NCBI GenBank assembly: GCA_030824115.1
Contig: JAVBYI010000008.1
Location: 62,001 to 126,000, forward strand
Reading direction: 5' to 3'
DNA length: 64,000 nucleotides
From: Rhodocyclaceae bacterium
Lineage (GTDB): Bacteria; Pseudomonadota; Gammaproteobacteria; Burkholderiales; Rhodocyclaceae
The notes under the pieces were generated by a model. The model was not told where the DNA came from and searched no databases. It worked only from the letters and a program-made list of their open reading frames with translations. A program made the translations under genes and the position numbers. Below are positions 40,485 to 50,365 of the stretch, piece after piece. Position 1 is the stretch's first letter. Each line of letters begins with the position of its first letter.

Positions 40485-43361
40485 ATGGACACCATCAAGA
40501 TTCGCGGTGCACGCACCCACAATCTCAAGAATATCAACCTGGATTTGCCGCGCAATCAGCTGACGGTGATTACCGGCCTGTCGGGTTCAGGTAAGTCCTC
40601 ACTTGCCTTTGATACGCTCTACGCCGAAGGGCAGCGTCGCTACGTCGAATCGCTCTCGGCCTATGCGCGCCAGTTTCTGCAGTTGATGGAAAAGCCCGAT
40701 GTCGATCTGATCGAAGGCTTGTCGCCGGCGATCTCTATTGAACAGAAAGCCACCAGCCACAACCCGCGCTCAACTGTCGGCACGGTCACCGAAATCCACG
40801 ACTACCTGCGCCTGCTCTACGCGCGTGCCGGTACGCCCCACTGCCCGGAACATGATGTCGCCCTCGAAGCGATGAGCGTCTCGCAGATGGTCGATCATGT
40901 GCTGGCCTTGCCCGAAGACACCAAGCTGATGATCCTCGCGCCGGTGGTGGCGAATCGCAAAGGCGAGCAACTCGAGCTGTTTGCCGAACTCAAGGCACAA
41001 GGCTTCGTTCGCTTGCGGGTCGATGGCAAGGTGCATGACATCGATGCCCTGCCCAAGCTGACCAAGTCACAGAAGCATTCGGTCGATGTCGTCGTCGATC
41101 GACTCAAGGTCAAGCCCGACGTGCGCCAGCGTCTGGCCGAAAGCTTCGAAACCGCGCTGACGCATGCCGAAGGGCGCTGTCTGGCGGTTGAAATGGATAC
41201 CGGTGTCGAGCACCTGTTCTCGGCCAAGTTTGCCTGCCCGCATTGCGGCTATGCCTTGCAGGAACTGGAACCGCGCCTGTTCTCCTTCAACAACCCGATG
41301 GGCGCCTGCCCGGAATGCGATGGCCTGGGCCAGATCCAGTTCTTCGATCCGGCGCGCGTGGTGGCCTATCCGCATCTATCGCTGGCGGCGGGCGCCATCA
41401 AGGGTTGGGACAAGCGCAACCAGTTCTACTTCCAGATGATCGAGTCGTTGGCGAGCCACTATGGCTTCGGCACCGATGTGGTGTTCGAGCAACTGCCGGA
41501 GAAAATTCGCCAGATCGTGCTGTACGGCTCGGGCCGCGAGCAGATTCAGTTCAAGTACCTCAACGAAAAGGGCACGCGCTTTGATCGCGCGCACAACTTC
41601 GAGGGCATCATCCCCAACCTGGAGCGCCGCTATCGTGAGACCGACAGCCCGATGGTGCGCGAGGAGCTGGCGAAGTACCAGAACAACAAGCCCTGCCCGG
41701 AATGCCAAGGTGCGCGTCTGCGGCAGGAGGCGCGTCATGTGTTTGTTGGCGGCAAGACGATTACCGAGGTCTCGCGTCTCTCGCTGATCGATTGCCGCGA
41801 TTTCTTCAACCTCCTGCAACTGACCGGCCATCGTGCGCAGGTGGCCGAGAAGATCGTCAAGGAAATCACCGCGCGCCTGAGCTTCCTGATCAATGTCGGC
41901 CTCGATTACCTGTCGCTGGATCGCTCCGCGGAAACCCTCTCGGGTGGCGAGGCGCAACGCATCCGGCTGGCGTCGCAGATCGGCTCAGGGCTGACCGGCG
42001 TGATGTATGTGCTGGACGAGCCGAGCATCGGCCTGCATCAGCGCGATAACACGCGCTTGCTGCAGACGCTGGCCAATCTGCGCGATCTCGGCAATACCGT
42101 CATTGTGGTTGAACATGATCAGGAGGCGATTGAGTCGGCCGACTACGTCGTCGATATGGGTCCGGGGGCCGGTGAGCATGGCGGCCGCATCGTCGCGCAA
42201 GGCACGCCGGCCGAAGTCGAGGCGAATGCCGATTCATTGACGGGTGCCTATTTGTCCGGTCGTCGTAAGATCGAGGTGCCAGCAAAGCGCACGCCGCCCA
42301 ATCCGGCGCGGCAGTTGAAGATCCGCAGTGCAACGGGGAACAATCTCAAACAGGTGGATCTGGCAATCCCGGTTGGCCTGTTCTCCTGCATTACCGGCGT
42401 CTCCGGCTCGGGCAAATCAACGCTGATCAATGACACGCTCTACGCTGCTGCGGCTCGTCACCTTTACGGTTCCGCCACCGAGCCGGCCGCGCACGACGAA
42501 ATCCTCGGCCTCGAATTCTTCGACAAGGTCATCAACGTAGACCAAAGCCCCATCGGCCGTACCCCGCGCTCCAACCCGGCGACGTATACCGGTTTGCTGA
42601 CGCCGATCCGTGAACTGTTCGTCGGCGTACCGCAATCCCGGGAAAGGGGCTACGGCCCTGGCCGCTTTTCGTTCAACGTCAAGGGTGGGCGCTGCGAAGC
42701 CTGCCAGGGTGACGGCATGATTAAAGTGGAAATGCACTTTCTGCCCGACATCTTCGTGCCCTGCGATGTCTGCCACGGCAAACGCTACAACCGTGAGACG
42801 CTGGAGATTCGCTACAAGGGCAAGACCATCTACGAAGTGCTGCAGATGACCGTCGAACAGGCGCACGAATTCTTCTCGGCCGTGCCCGTTGTCGCGCGCA
42901 AGCTGCAAACCCTTATTGACGTCGGTCTCACCTACATCCAGCTTGGTCAATCGGCGACGACGCTCTCCGGTGGCGAGGCCCAGCGCGTGAAGCTTGCCCT
43001 CGAACTTTCCAAGCGTGACACCGGTCGCACCCTCTACATCCTCGACGAACCGACCACTGGGCTGCACTTTGCCGATATCGAACTACTGCTCAAGGTACTG
43101 CATCGCCTGCGCGACCATGGCAACACGGTGGTGGTGATCGAGCATAACCTCGATGTCATCAAGACGGCGGATTGGGTTGTCGACCTTGGACCAGAGGGGG
43201 GCGGTGGGGGAGGGCGCATTATTGCAACGGGTGCGCCGGATGCTGTATCCAAGAACTCGGCGAGTCATACTGGCCGTTATTTATCCACCTTGCTCGAAAA
43301 AGTCGGCGCTGGCAAGACGGCTAAAAATTCCAAAAAATCCAGACAGCAAGCAAATCCTTAA
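40485..43361 (+). CDS. uvrA: Excinuclease ABC subunit A
   Basis: Damage-recognition ATPase of nucleotide excision repair. The ATG at 40485 ([17 protein letters not shown]) gives 958 residues. It has two ABC modules: Walker [15 protein letters not shown] and [13 protein letters not shown], and signatures [12 protein letters not shown] and [12 protein letters not shown]. Zinc-finger cysteine pairs are in [24 protein letters not shown] and CDVCHGKR. The C-terminal tail after residue 937 ([15 protein letters not shown]) is built on an R25 copy and is not part of the conserved core. No SOS box was recognised. Confidence 0.98.
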   Translation: MDTIKIRGARTHNLKNINLDLPRNQLTVITGLSGSGKSSLAFDTLYAEGQRRYVESLSAYARQFLQLMEKPDVDLIEGLSPAISIEQKATSHNPRSTVGTVTEIHDYLRLLYARAGTPHCPEHDVALEAMSVSQMVDHVLALPEDTKLMILAPVVANRKGEQLELFAELKAQGFVRLRVDGKVHDIDALPKLTKSQKHSVDVVVDRLKVKPDVRQRLAESFETALTHAEGRCLAVEMDTGVEHLFSAKFACPHCGYALQELEPRLFSFNNPMGACPECDGLGQIQFFDPARVVAYPHLSLAAGAIKGWDKRNQFYFQMIESLASHYGFGTDVVFEQLPEKIRQIVLYGSGREQIQFKYLNEKGTRFDRAHNFEGIIPNLERRYRETDSPMVREELAKYQNNKPCPECQGARLRQEARHVFVGGKTITEVSRLSLIDCRDFFNLLQLTGHRAQVAEKIVKEITARLSFLINVGLDYLSLDRSAETLSGGEAQRIRLASQIGSGLTGVMYVLDEPSIGLHQRDNTRLLQTLANLRDLGNTVIVVEHDQEAIESADYVVDMGPGAGEHGGRIVAQGTPAEVEANADSLTGAYLSGRRKIEVPAKRTPPNPARQLKIRSATGNNLKQVDLAIPVGLFSCITGVSGSGKSTLINDTLYAAAARHLYGSATEPAAHDEILGLEFFDKVINVDQSPIGRTPRSNPATYTGLLTPIRELFVGVPQSRERGYGPGRFSFNVKGGRCEACQGDGMIKVEMHFLPDIFVPCDVCHGKRYNRETLEIRYKGKTIYEVLQMTVEQAHEFFSAVPVVARKLQTLIDVGLTYIQLGQSATTLSGGEAQRVKLALELSKRDTGRTLYILDEPTTGLHFADIELLLKVLHRLRDHGNTVVVIEHNLDVIKTADWVVDLGPEGGGGGGRIIATGAPDAVSKNSASHTGRYLSTLLEKVGAGKTAKNSKKSRQQANP
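43298..43322 (+). repeat. R25 interspersed repeat, copy 15 (24/25)
   Basis: Last base T; otherwise exact. Sense orientation in the uvrA 3' end, read as KVGAGKTA. Confidence 0.88.
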
Positions 43362-43368
43362 ACCGAAA

Positions 43369-44010
43369 ATGTTGAACCAGACACATCCCTCCCGCTTGTG
43401 TTTCATCCGTCACGGCGAGACCGACTGGAATGCCGGTAAGCGCGTTCAAGGTCAGATCGATGTGCCACTGTCCGCAGTTGGACATGCGCAGGCCCGTGCG
43501 ACGGCGAATGCCTTGAAGGATGAAGGCTTCGCCGCGATATACAGCAGCGACCTGATGCGTGCGCACCAGACGGCCGAGGCCACGGCGCATCTGGCCCATT
43601 TGCCGCTGCAGTTGCAGGTGGGGCTGCGTGAGCGCCACTATGGCGTGTTTCAGGGGCTGACCTATGAAGAGGCAGCAGAGCGCTATCCAACGGACTATGC
43701 GCGCCACAAGGCGCGCGATGTACGCTTTGTGCCGTCGGGTGGCGAAAGCCTGCTCGACTTCGCGGCGCGGCTTGAAAAAGCCTTCGACGAGATTGTGCGC
43801 CGCCATGTCGGCCAGACCGTAGCGATTTTCACGCATGGGGGTGTACTCGATATCGTGCATCGTCAGGCCAGTGGTAGTCCGCTGACCACCCCACGCGACT
43901 TTGCCATTCCAAATTGCGGTCTCAACTGGTGTGAGGTCGTCAATGGCTGTTGGTCATTGCTGTCCTGGGCGGAACGCGACCATCTGGATGCTGCACGCGA
44001 CGAACTATAG
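43369..44010 (+). CDS. Histidine phosphatase family protein (phosphoglycerate-mutase-like)
   Basis: 213 residues from ATG 43369, seven bases after uvrA. Catalytic motifs are CFIRHGETDWN (the phosphoryl-accepting His), RERHYGVFQGLTYEEA (Glu), and FTHGGVLDIVHR (second His). It may be a broad phosphatase or a cobalamin/nucleotide-type phosphatase such as CobC; the sequence does not decide. A longer in-frame opening lies inside uvrA and is not supported. Confidence 0.88.
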   Translation: MLNQTHPSRLCFIRHGETDWNAGKRVQGQIDVPLSAVGHAQARATANALKDEGFAAIYSSDLMRAHQTAEATAHLAHLPLQLQVGLRERHYGVFQGLTYEEAAERYPTDYARHKARDVRFVPSGGESLLDFAARLEKAFDEIVRRHVGQTVAIFTHGGVLDIVHRQASGSPLTTPRDFAIPNCGLNWCEVVNGCWSLLSWAERDHLDAARDEL

Positions 44011-44058
44011 CGGCCTGTTAAAATCTCTCCTTTCCATCCTTTCGACAGGGGTAAGCCA

Positions 44059-45303
<1,245 letters not shown>

Positions 45304-45309
45304 GCAACG

Positions 45310-45792
45310 ATGCGCTGTCCTTACTGCAACGAGGACAACACCCAGGTCGTCGACACGCGCGAGAACGAGGAAGGCGATACCGTCCGCCGTCGGCGGCGTT
45401 GCCTTGCCTGCGACAAGCGGTTCACCACCTATGAGCGCGCCGAGTTGCAGTTGCCGCTGATCGTCAAAAAGAATGGCAGCCGCGTCGACTTCGATCGGGA
45501 CAAGTTGCGCTCAAGCATGATGCTGGCCTTGCGCAAGCGTCCGGTAACGACCGAAAGCGTTGAAACTGCACTCGACCGCATCGAGGAAAAACTGGTGCAA
45601 CTGGCCGAACGCGAGGTGCCATCGGATCGGGTCGGCGAACTGGTGATGCGTGAGCTGAAGAAGCTCGACAAGGTGGCCTACATCCGTTTCGCCTCGGTCT
45701 ACCGGAACTTTGCCGACGTTGATGAATTTTCCGACGCGATCCGCGAAGTGAAACCATCCAAGCCACCCCGGCAGCGCGGTACCGGCAAGTAA
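45310..45792 (+). CDS. nrdR: Transcriptional repressor NrdR
   Basis: Represses ribonucleotide reductase genes in response to ATP and dATP. It has 160 residues. The N-terminal zinc ribbon is [19 protein letters not shown] with [15 protein letters not shown], and an ATP-cone domain ([20 protein letters not shown]) follows. It lies 6 bp after glyA and 8 bp before ribD. Confidence 0.97.
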   Translation: MRCPYCNEDNTQVVDTRENEEGDTVRRRRRCLACDKRFTTYERAELQLPLIVKKNGSRVDFDRDKLRSSMMLALRKRPVTTESVETALDRIEEKLVQLAEREVPSDRVGELVMRELKKLDKVAYIRFASVYRNFADVDEFSDAIREVKPSKPPRQRGTGK

Positions 45793-45800
45793 GCCTGCTT

Positions 45801-46892
45801 GTGGCCTTCTCGGCGGACGATCATCGTTTCATGGCGCGGGCGTTGCAACTCGCCGCACTCGGCATGAACACGACAAGCCCGAATCCCCGCGTGGGTTGCG
45901 TCATCGTGCGCAATGGCACCGTGATTACCGAAGGCTGGCACGAGAAAGCCGGCGGGCCGCACGCAGAAGCTGCCGCTCTGGCAAAAGTCGGCGCTGGCGA
46001 GACGGCAGATGCTATTGCGTACGTCACCCTTGAACCCTGCAGCCATCATGGCCGCACCCCGCCCTGTGCCGATGCGCTGATTGCCGCAGGTGTCGCCCGT
46101 GTCGTCTGCGCCATGCAAGACCCGAACCCGTTGGTCGCGGGGCGCGGACTGGCGCGCCTGCAAGCGGCCGGTATCGAAGTCGCTTGCGGTCTGCTGGAAA
46201 ATGAAGCGCAAGAATTGAACATCGGTTTCATCTCACGCATGACGCGCGGCCGTCCCTGGGTGCGCCTCAAGGTGGCGACCAGTCTCGACGGCAAGACGGC
46301 GCTGGCCAATGGCCGCTCTCAGTGGATTACCGGCGCCGATGCGCGCCGCGATGTGCATGCCTGGCGCGCCCGGAGCTGCGCGATGCTGACCGGTATCGGC
46401 ACCGTCAAGGATGACAATCCGCGCCTCAATGTGCGCGATGTCCAGACGACCCGACAACCCCTGCGCGTGGTGGTTGATAGCCGGCTGGAAATTTCACCCG
46501 ATGCGGCGATTCTTGAAAACGGCAACTGCCTGATCGCTGCTGCGGTAAATCAACCGGATAAGTCGGTGCAACTGCAAGCAAGCGGTGCTGACGTCATCGT
46601 TCTGCCCAACGCACAAGGCAAGGTCGACCTCCCCGGCCTGATGCTGGCACTGGGACAACGCGGCATCAACGAGGTGATGGTCGAGGCCGGCTTCAAGCTG
46701 AATGGTTCCCTGCTGCGCGAGGGCTGTGTCGATGAACTGTTGCTCTATCAGGCACCGATGCTGCTGGGCGATGCCGCACGCGGCATGGCCGACATCGGTG
46801 AGCTGGTCGAACTGGCGCAGGCACAACGCCTGACGGTGATGGAACGCCGTCCTGTCGGCGCCGACTTTTTCCTGCGCGCCCGTTTTACCTAG
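45801..46892 (+). CDS. ribD: Riboflavin biosynthesis deaminase/reductase RibD
   Basis: Bifunctional pyrimidine deaminase and reductase, the second and third steps of riboflavin synthesis. The GTG at 45801 gives 363 residues; the in-frame ATG at 45831 would trim a conserved N-terminus. The deaminase zinc site is HAEAAAL with EPCSHHGRTPPCADAL. The reductase domain begins WVRLKVATSLDGKTAL. It holds two R25 copies: an exact one at residues 61-69 (KVGAGETA), between the zinc His and the PCxxC loop, and a weak antisense one near the C-terminus. ribE, ribBA and ribH do not follow. The stop overlaps the convergent CHAT gene stop. Confidence 0.96.
   Translation: MAFSADDHRFMARALQLAALGMNTTSPNPRVGCVIVRNGTVITEGWHEKAGGPHAEAAALAKVGAGETADAIAYVTLEPCSHHGRTPPCADALIAAGVARVVCAMQDPNPLVAGRGLARLQAAGIEVACGLLENEAQELNIGFISRMTRGRPWVRLKVATSLDGKTALANGRSQWITGADARRDVHAWRARSCAMLTGIGTVKDDNPRLNVRDVQTTRQPLRVVVDSRLEISPDAAILENGNCLIAAAVNQPDKSVQLQASGADVIVLPNAQGKVDLPGLMLALGQRGINEVMVEAGFKLNGSLLREGCVDELLLYQAPMLLGDAARGMADIGELVELAQAQRLTVMERRPVGADFFLRARFT
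45983..46007 (+). repeat. R25 interspersed repeat, copy 16 (exact consensus)
   Basis: 25/25 match. Sense orientation in ribD, read as KVGAGETA, close to the deaminase active site. Confidence 0.9.
46845..46869 (-). repeat. R25-like sequence, copy 17 (22/25)
   Basis: Two mismatches in the central 12-mer plus the last base. Antisense near the ribD C-terminus, read as RRPVGADFF. May be partly the natural RibD sequence. Confidence 0.5.
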
Positions 46893-49708
46893 CGCCCACC
46901 ATCCCCGATCAACGAGTACGGCGCCCAGAATAACGGGTGGGCATAGCTGAACCCTGTCCCCTTGTCCTGCATCAGTTCCAGTTGCGCCGCGCGTAGCGCT
47001 TCGGCACGGAAGCTTGTCGGTTCCTTTGCATAGCGGGCGAAGGTGGCACTCACCAGCTTGCGGGCCGACTCGCTTTCAACCGGCCAATGGGTCACCAGCA
47101 GCGCGCGCGCGCCGGCATAGAAGAAACCCCGGCCCAGCCCCGAGAGCGCTTCGGCGGCTTCGCCATCCGCGCCGGCCGTGTTGCAGGCCGACAGCACCAC
47201 CCAGTCGGCATCGAGCTTCAGCCCCAGCACATCGGTCAGGGTCAGCAAGGGCGAAACCGCATCTCCTTTGACGTAGGTCATCGCCAACGCCGGCTGGTCA
47301 AGCCCGGGCAATTCGCCGGGCTGCAGGCCGTGGGTGGCAAAGGCCACCACGATTTTTCCTGATACGACGCTGGAAAGTGCCTGGGCGCGAGTGGCCGCAG
47401 GACCGAGAAAGCTGGTGCCGGCAGCGGCGACGCCGAGCGTCTGGGCCAGCGACAGAATTTCATCCCGGGTATCCGGCAGCGGCGCGAGTGCGCGAAACGC
47501 ATCGAGCAGGGAAAGGTTGGCCGCCTGTGAATCATCCAGATTGCGGCGCACGCTGCGCAGGCTGCCCGGCGTCGGCCGTTGTCGCCCGCCAAAATCCGGG
47601 TCGCCAAAGCCAATGAAGGGTTGCCGCCCTTGCGGGCTGGGCGGCATGCGCCGCAGGGCATGAAAGGCTGCGGCAGAGGGAATGTGCGACAGTGCCAGAC
47701 GCCGCCCCAGCCAAGCGACCTGAGCATATTCCGCGAATGGCACGCTGCCGGCAGCATGTATTGCCGGAGACTCAACCAGCACCGCCAGAGGAATCTGCGC
47801 CAGCGCCCCCCCCGTGCTGGCGATCAGATGGCGCGCGCTGCCCCACTGTGCTTCGAGCGGCAGCAGCAGGCGCTGAAATACTTCGTGTGCTGCGGCCAGA
47901 TCAAAGGGTGGGAGACGTTCAAGCGGTGTGTCGCCAACGTCCAGTGCCGCACGTATACGCTGCACCAGCGCGGCCAGATGCGGCTCGCCAACGGGCACCA
48001 CGTGCAAGCGGGTGGTGCCATCCGCCGTCACGGTAAAGACATAACTGGTTTCTGCCGTGCTGGTAATCAGCGTCAGGACTTCCTGTGCCCTGAGTTGGCG
48101 GGCGATTTCCGCCGGCAGGGGTGGGGTGGGGCGAACCAGTTGCGCATATTCGGGAAACTGCTGCTTCAGTTCGCTCTGGAGTGCCTTGCGCCGATTTTCC
48201 ATTGCGCCCAGCCGTTGCGTGATGTCTGCCGCACTGGTCTGTTTTTCATCTTCGCCCCCCTCGCTCAGGGAACGATACAGCGCGGCGATGGCATGTCCCA
48301 GATCCTGGTCTTCGCGCAATAGCGCGGCGAGCCGCTGATCGGTCACCTTGGCGCGGGTGGCGGAAGCCGCAACGGCCTGCTGCACATGGCCGGCACGCAA
48401 GGCATCGGCGACGCGGAAGGCTTCGCCGATGGCGCTCCCGTCTTTGCTTACGCGCTGGGCCAGCACGGCGAGATAGTGTTCGAGAATGAGGCGATGGCGC
48501 AATTGCGCAAGGGCCGACTCCTCCAGCGCGGGGTCGGCGCTGGCGAGAGAGTATCCCCACGTATCCACATAGCGACGAAACAACGGCAAGCTCAGATCGT
48601 CCCGACCAAAACGCGCCAGCACCAGGGCACGCAGTCCTTCGGATAAAACTGTATTCGGATGGTCTGTGCCATAGTTGCTGCGGTTGTTGGCCAAAGAACC
48701 ATCGATAGTGCGCTCAGCCTCAACCAGTTTGCCGGTCATGGCGCGCGTCAGTGCGCGATCGTTGCCGGCACGCAGTACCTTGCGGGCGGCCGGATTGCCC
48801 TTGGTCGCCACTTCCAGATTGCGGAAAACTTCATGGGCGTCGTTCCAGCGCCCCAGCCCCATCAGGGCCTGGGCACGGCTACGCCGTGCCATGATACCCG
48901 GCACCGAGGTTTCGTCGAGACCGCCCGCTTGCTGGCGGACAAGCACCTCGTCAAAGCGGGCCAGGGCTTTCGCAAAACGGCCGGCCGCCATGAGCACGTC
49001 GCCATGACGTTTCAATGCGCCCGTCAGTTGTTGCACTATACCGACCGCACGCGCCGACTGTATCCAGTCGAGCACGACCAGTTCTGCAGCGCCGATGCGG
49101 CCGGTGGCCAAGTAGAGGGAAACCTGTTCGGACAGCAGGTTGGAACGATCCCCCTCTGCGGCGCCAAGTTCCTGATCTGCCCGTGGCCGTTGCAGCCCCG
49201 GCCCCTCGCGGTAGTAACGGATATCCTCGGCACTGGCTGCCAGGGCACGCTCCATCGCCTTGCCCGCCTCTTCCATGTTGCCTTCTGTGCGCAGGATGGC
49301 AGCGAGCGCGGCTTCCTGACGTGAGCGGAAGCGTGCCAGATAGTGCGCCATCCGTCCGGTGCGTTCCAGTTCAGTGACGATGGCCCTGCCCAGTTCCCAT
49401 TGTTCGCGGGCGGCACGAAAATCGGCATTCTGGGCCAGATAGTCGGCATCGAAAAAATATACGGTAATCTTGCCGGCCTCGTTCTCACCGGGGTGCTCGA
49501 GGATGCGCTCACGTACCTGATCGGCACGCCGATGATTGCCGGCTTTGCGCTCCGCCTTGTAGAGCCCGCCCAGCACAAACATCTCGCGTGGGGTGCCGCT
49601 GACCTTTTCGGCCATCTCGCGCAGCCGCGACAGGCTTTCCCCCGCCGCCTGCCCGAAGGCATTGCTCACGAACAGAAAAGCGCAGAGCAAAAGCCCGGTA
49701 AACCGCAT
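46889..49708 (-). CDS. Secreted CHAT-domain (caspase-like) protease with TPR-like repeats
   Basis: About 939 residues from ATG 49708, which opens a signal peptide (MRFTGLLLCAFLFVSNAFG); this predicts a periplasmic or exported protein. The middle is alpha-helical with TPR-like repeats (for example RHGDVLMAAGRFAKALARFD). The C-terminal CHAT domain shows the catalytic His in VVAFATHGLQPGE (about residue 793) and Cys in DWVVLSACNTAGA (about residue 842). It is the last gene of a cyclase-FecR-CHAT unit. Substrate unknown. A partial R25 copy lies near residue 387. Confidence 0.88.
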   Translation of the reverse strand: MRFTGLLLCAFLFVSNAFGQAAGESLSRLREMAEKVSGTPREMFVLGGLYKAERKAGNHRRADQVRERILEHPGENEAGKITVYFFDADYLAQNADFRAAREQWELGRAIVTELERTGRMAHYLARFRSRQEAALAAILRTEGNMEEAGKAMERALAASAEDIRYYREGPGLQRPRADQELGAAEGDRSNLLSEQVSLYLATGRIGAAELVVLDWIQSARAVGIVQQLTGALKRHGDVLMAAGRFAKALARFDEVLVRQQAGGLDETSVPGIMARRSRAQALMGLGRWNDAHEVFRNLEVATKGNPAARKVLRAGNDRALTRAMTGKLVEAERTIDGSLANNRSNYGTDHPNTVLSEGLRALVLARFGRDDLSLPLFRRYVDTWGYSLASADPALEESALAQLRHRLILEHYLAVLAQRVSKDGSAIGEAFRVADALRAGHVQQAVAASATRAKVTDQRLAALLREDQDLGHAIAALYRSLSEGGEDEKQTSAADITQRLGAMENRRKALQSELKQQFPEYAQLVRPTPPLPAEIARQLRAQEVLTLITSTAETSYVFTVTADGTTRLHVVPVGEPHLAALVQRIRAALDVGDTPLERLPPFDLAAAHEVFQRLLLPLEAQWGSARHLIASTGGALAQIPLAVLVESPAIHAAGSVPFAEYAQVAWLGRRLALSHIPSAAAFHALRRMPPSPQGRQPFIGFGDPDFGGRQRPTPGSLRSVRRNLDDSQAANLSLLDAFRALAPLPDTRDEILSLAQTLGVAAAGTSFLGPAATRAQALSSVVSGKIVVAFATHGLQPGELPGLDQPALAMTYVKGDAVSPLLTLTDVLGLKLDADWVVLSACNTAGADGEAAEALSGLGRGFFYAGARALLVTHWPVESESARKLVSATFARYAKEPTSFRAEALRAAQLELMQDKGTGFSYAHPLFWAPYSLIGDGGR
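48533..48548 (+). repeat. Partial R25 repeat, copy 18
   Basis: Only GTCGGCGCTGGC + GA + GA is retained; the A-run and the right end are absent. Antisense in the CHAT gene, read as LASAD. Confidence 0.5.
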
Positions 49709-49715
49709 GGCGGAT

Positions 49716-50342
49716 CTAGTGCAGGCCAATCCGTTCAGCCAGCGCCTTGACTTCGGGACGCTCGGGCTGCTTCTTCAGCATGACCTCGACATAGGGCTTC
49801 AGCAACGCAGGGTCACGTCGCTCCTGCAGCAAGCCAACCATGTACAGCTCCGGCAGGATGTCGTCCGCATGCGTGACCTTGATCCACTCGGCATAGTCGG
49901 CCTGCGCCTGTGCCACGGTAGCATCGTCGGGAATTCGCCCTGGGCCGCCCCGTAACGTCAGTCCGCCGATGCGCTGGACATTGCCTGCCGCCGCCAGTGA
50001 AACCCGGCTGGGCGCGCCTTTCACTTCCGCGACCTGGGCGGCCTTGCCTGCCAGAACCTCACTGCCGCCGGCCCGCAGGCGGAAACTGGCCGGCCCCTGC
50101 CATTGTTCCCGGCGGCGGCTTTCGAAGAGCACGATCTGGACTTCAGCCCCGGCAGACAGCCTCACCTCATCCCCTTCCCGCAGGCGCGAAAAAGCACTGG
50201 GCTCAAAGCGGGCGCCGGCGGCGCTGGTGGCCACGACCTGGCCTGACAGACGGTCAATCAGACCGACATAAGCAGGTGCCTGTGCGTGCGCCAAAGACAC
50301 ACACAGGAGGAGCAGGGCTGGCAGCATTCGCAGTAATGACAT
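49716..50342 (-). CDS. Periplasmic FecR-domain protein
   Basis: 208 residues with a signal peptide (MSLLRMLPALLLLCVSLAHA). A FecR-like domain follows: YVGLIDRLSGQVVATSAAGA, then LREGDEVRLSAGAEVQIVLF and GPASFRLRAGGSEVLAG. A helical tail (KPYVEVMLKKQPERPEVKAL) closes the protein. There is no sigma factor or TonB receptor nearby, so it is not a classical iron-dicitrate regulator. It lies 23 bp after the cyclase gene and 7 bp before the CHAT gene. A sensor or scaffold role in that unit is inferred. Confidence 0.82.
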   Translation of the reverse strand: MSLLRMLPALLLLCVSLAHAQAPAYVGLIDRLSGQVVATSAAGARFEPSAFSRLREGDEVRLSAGAEVQIVLFESRRREQWQGPASFRLRAGGSEVLAGKAAQVAEVKGAPSRVSLAAAGNVQRIGGLTLRGGPGRIPDDATVAQAQADYAEWIKVTHADDILPELYMVGLLQERRDPALLKPYVEVMLKKQPERPEVKALAERIGLH

Positions 50343-50365
50343 AACGATTCCTTTCGACTTCCCGA

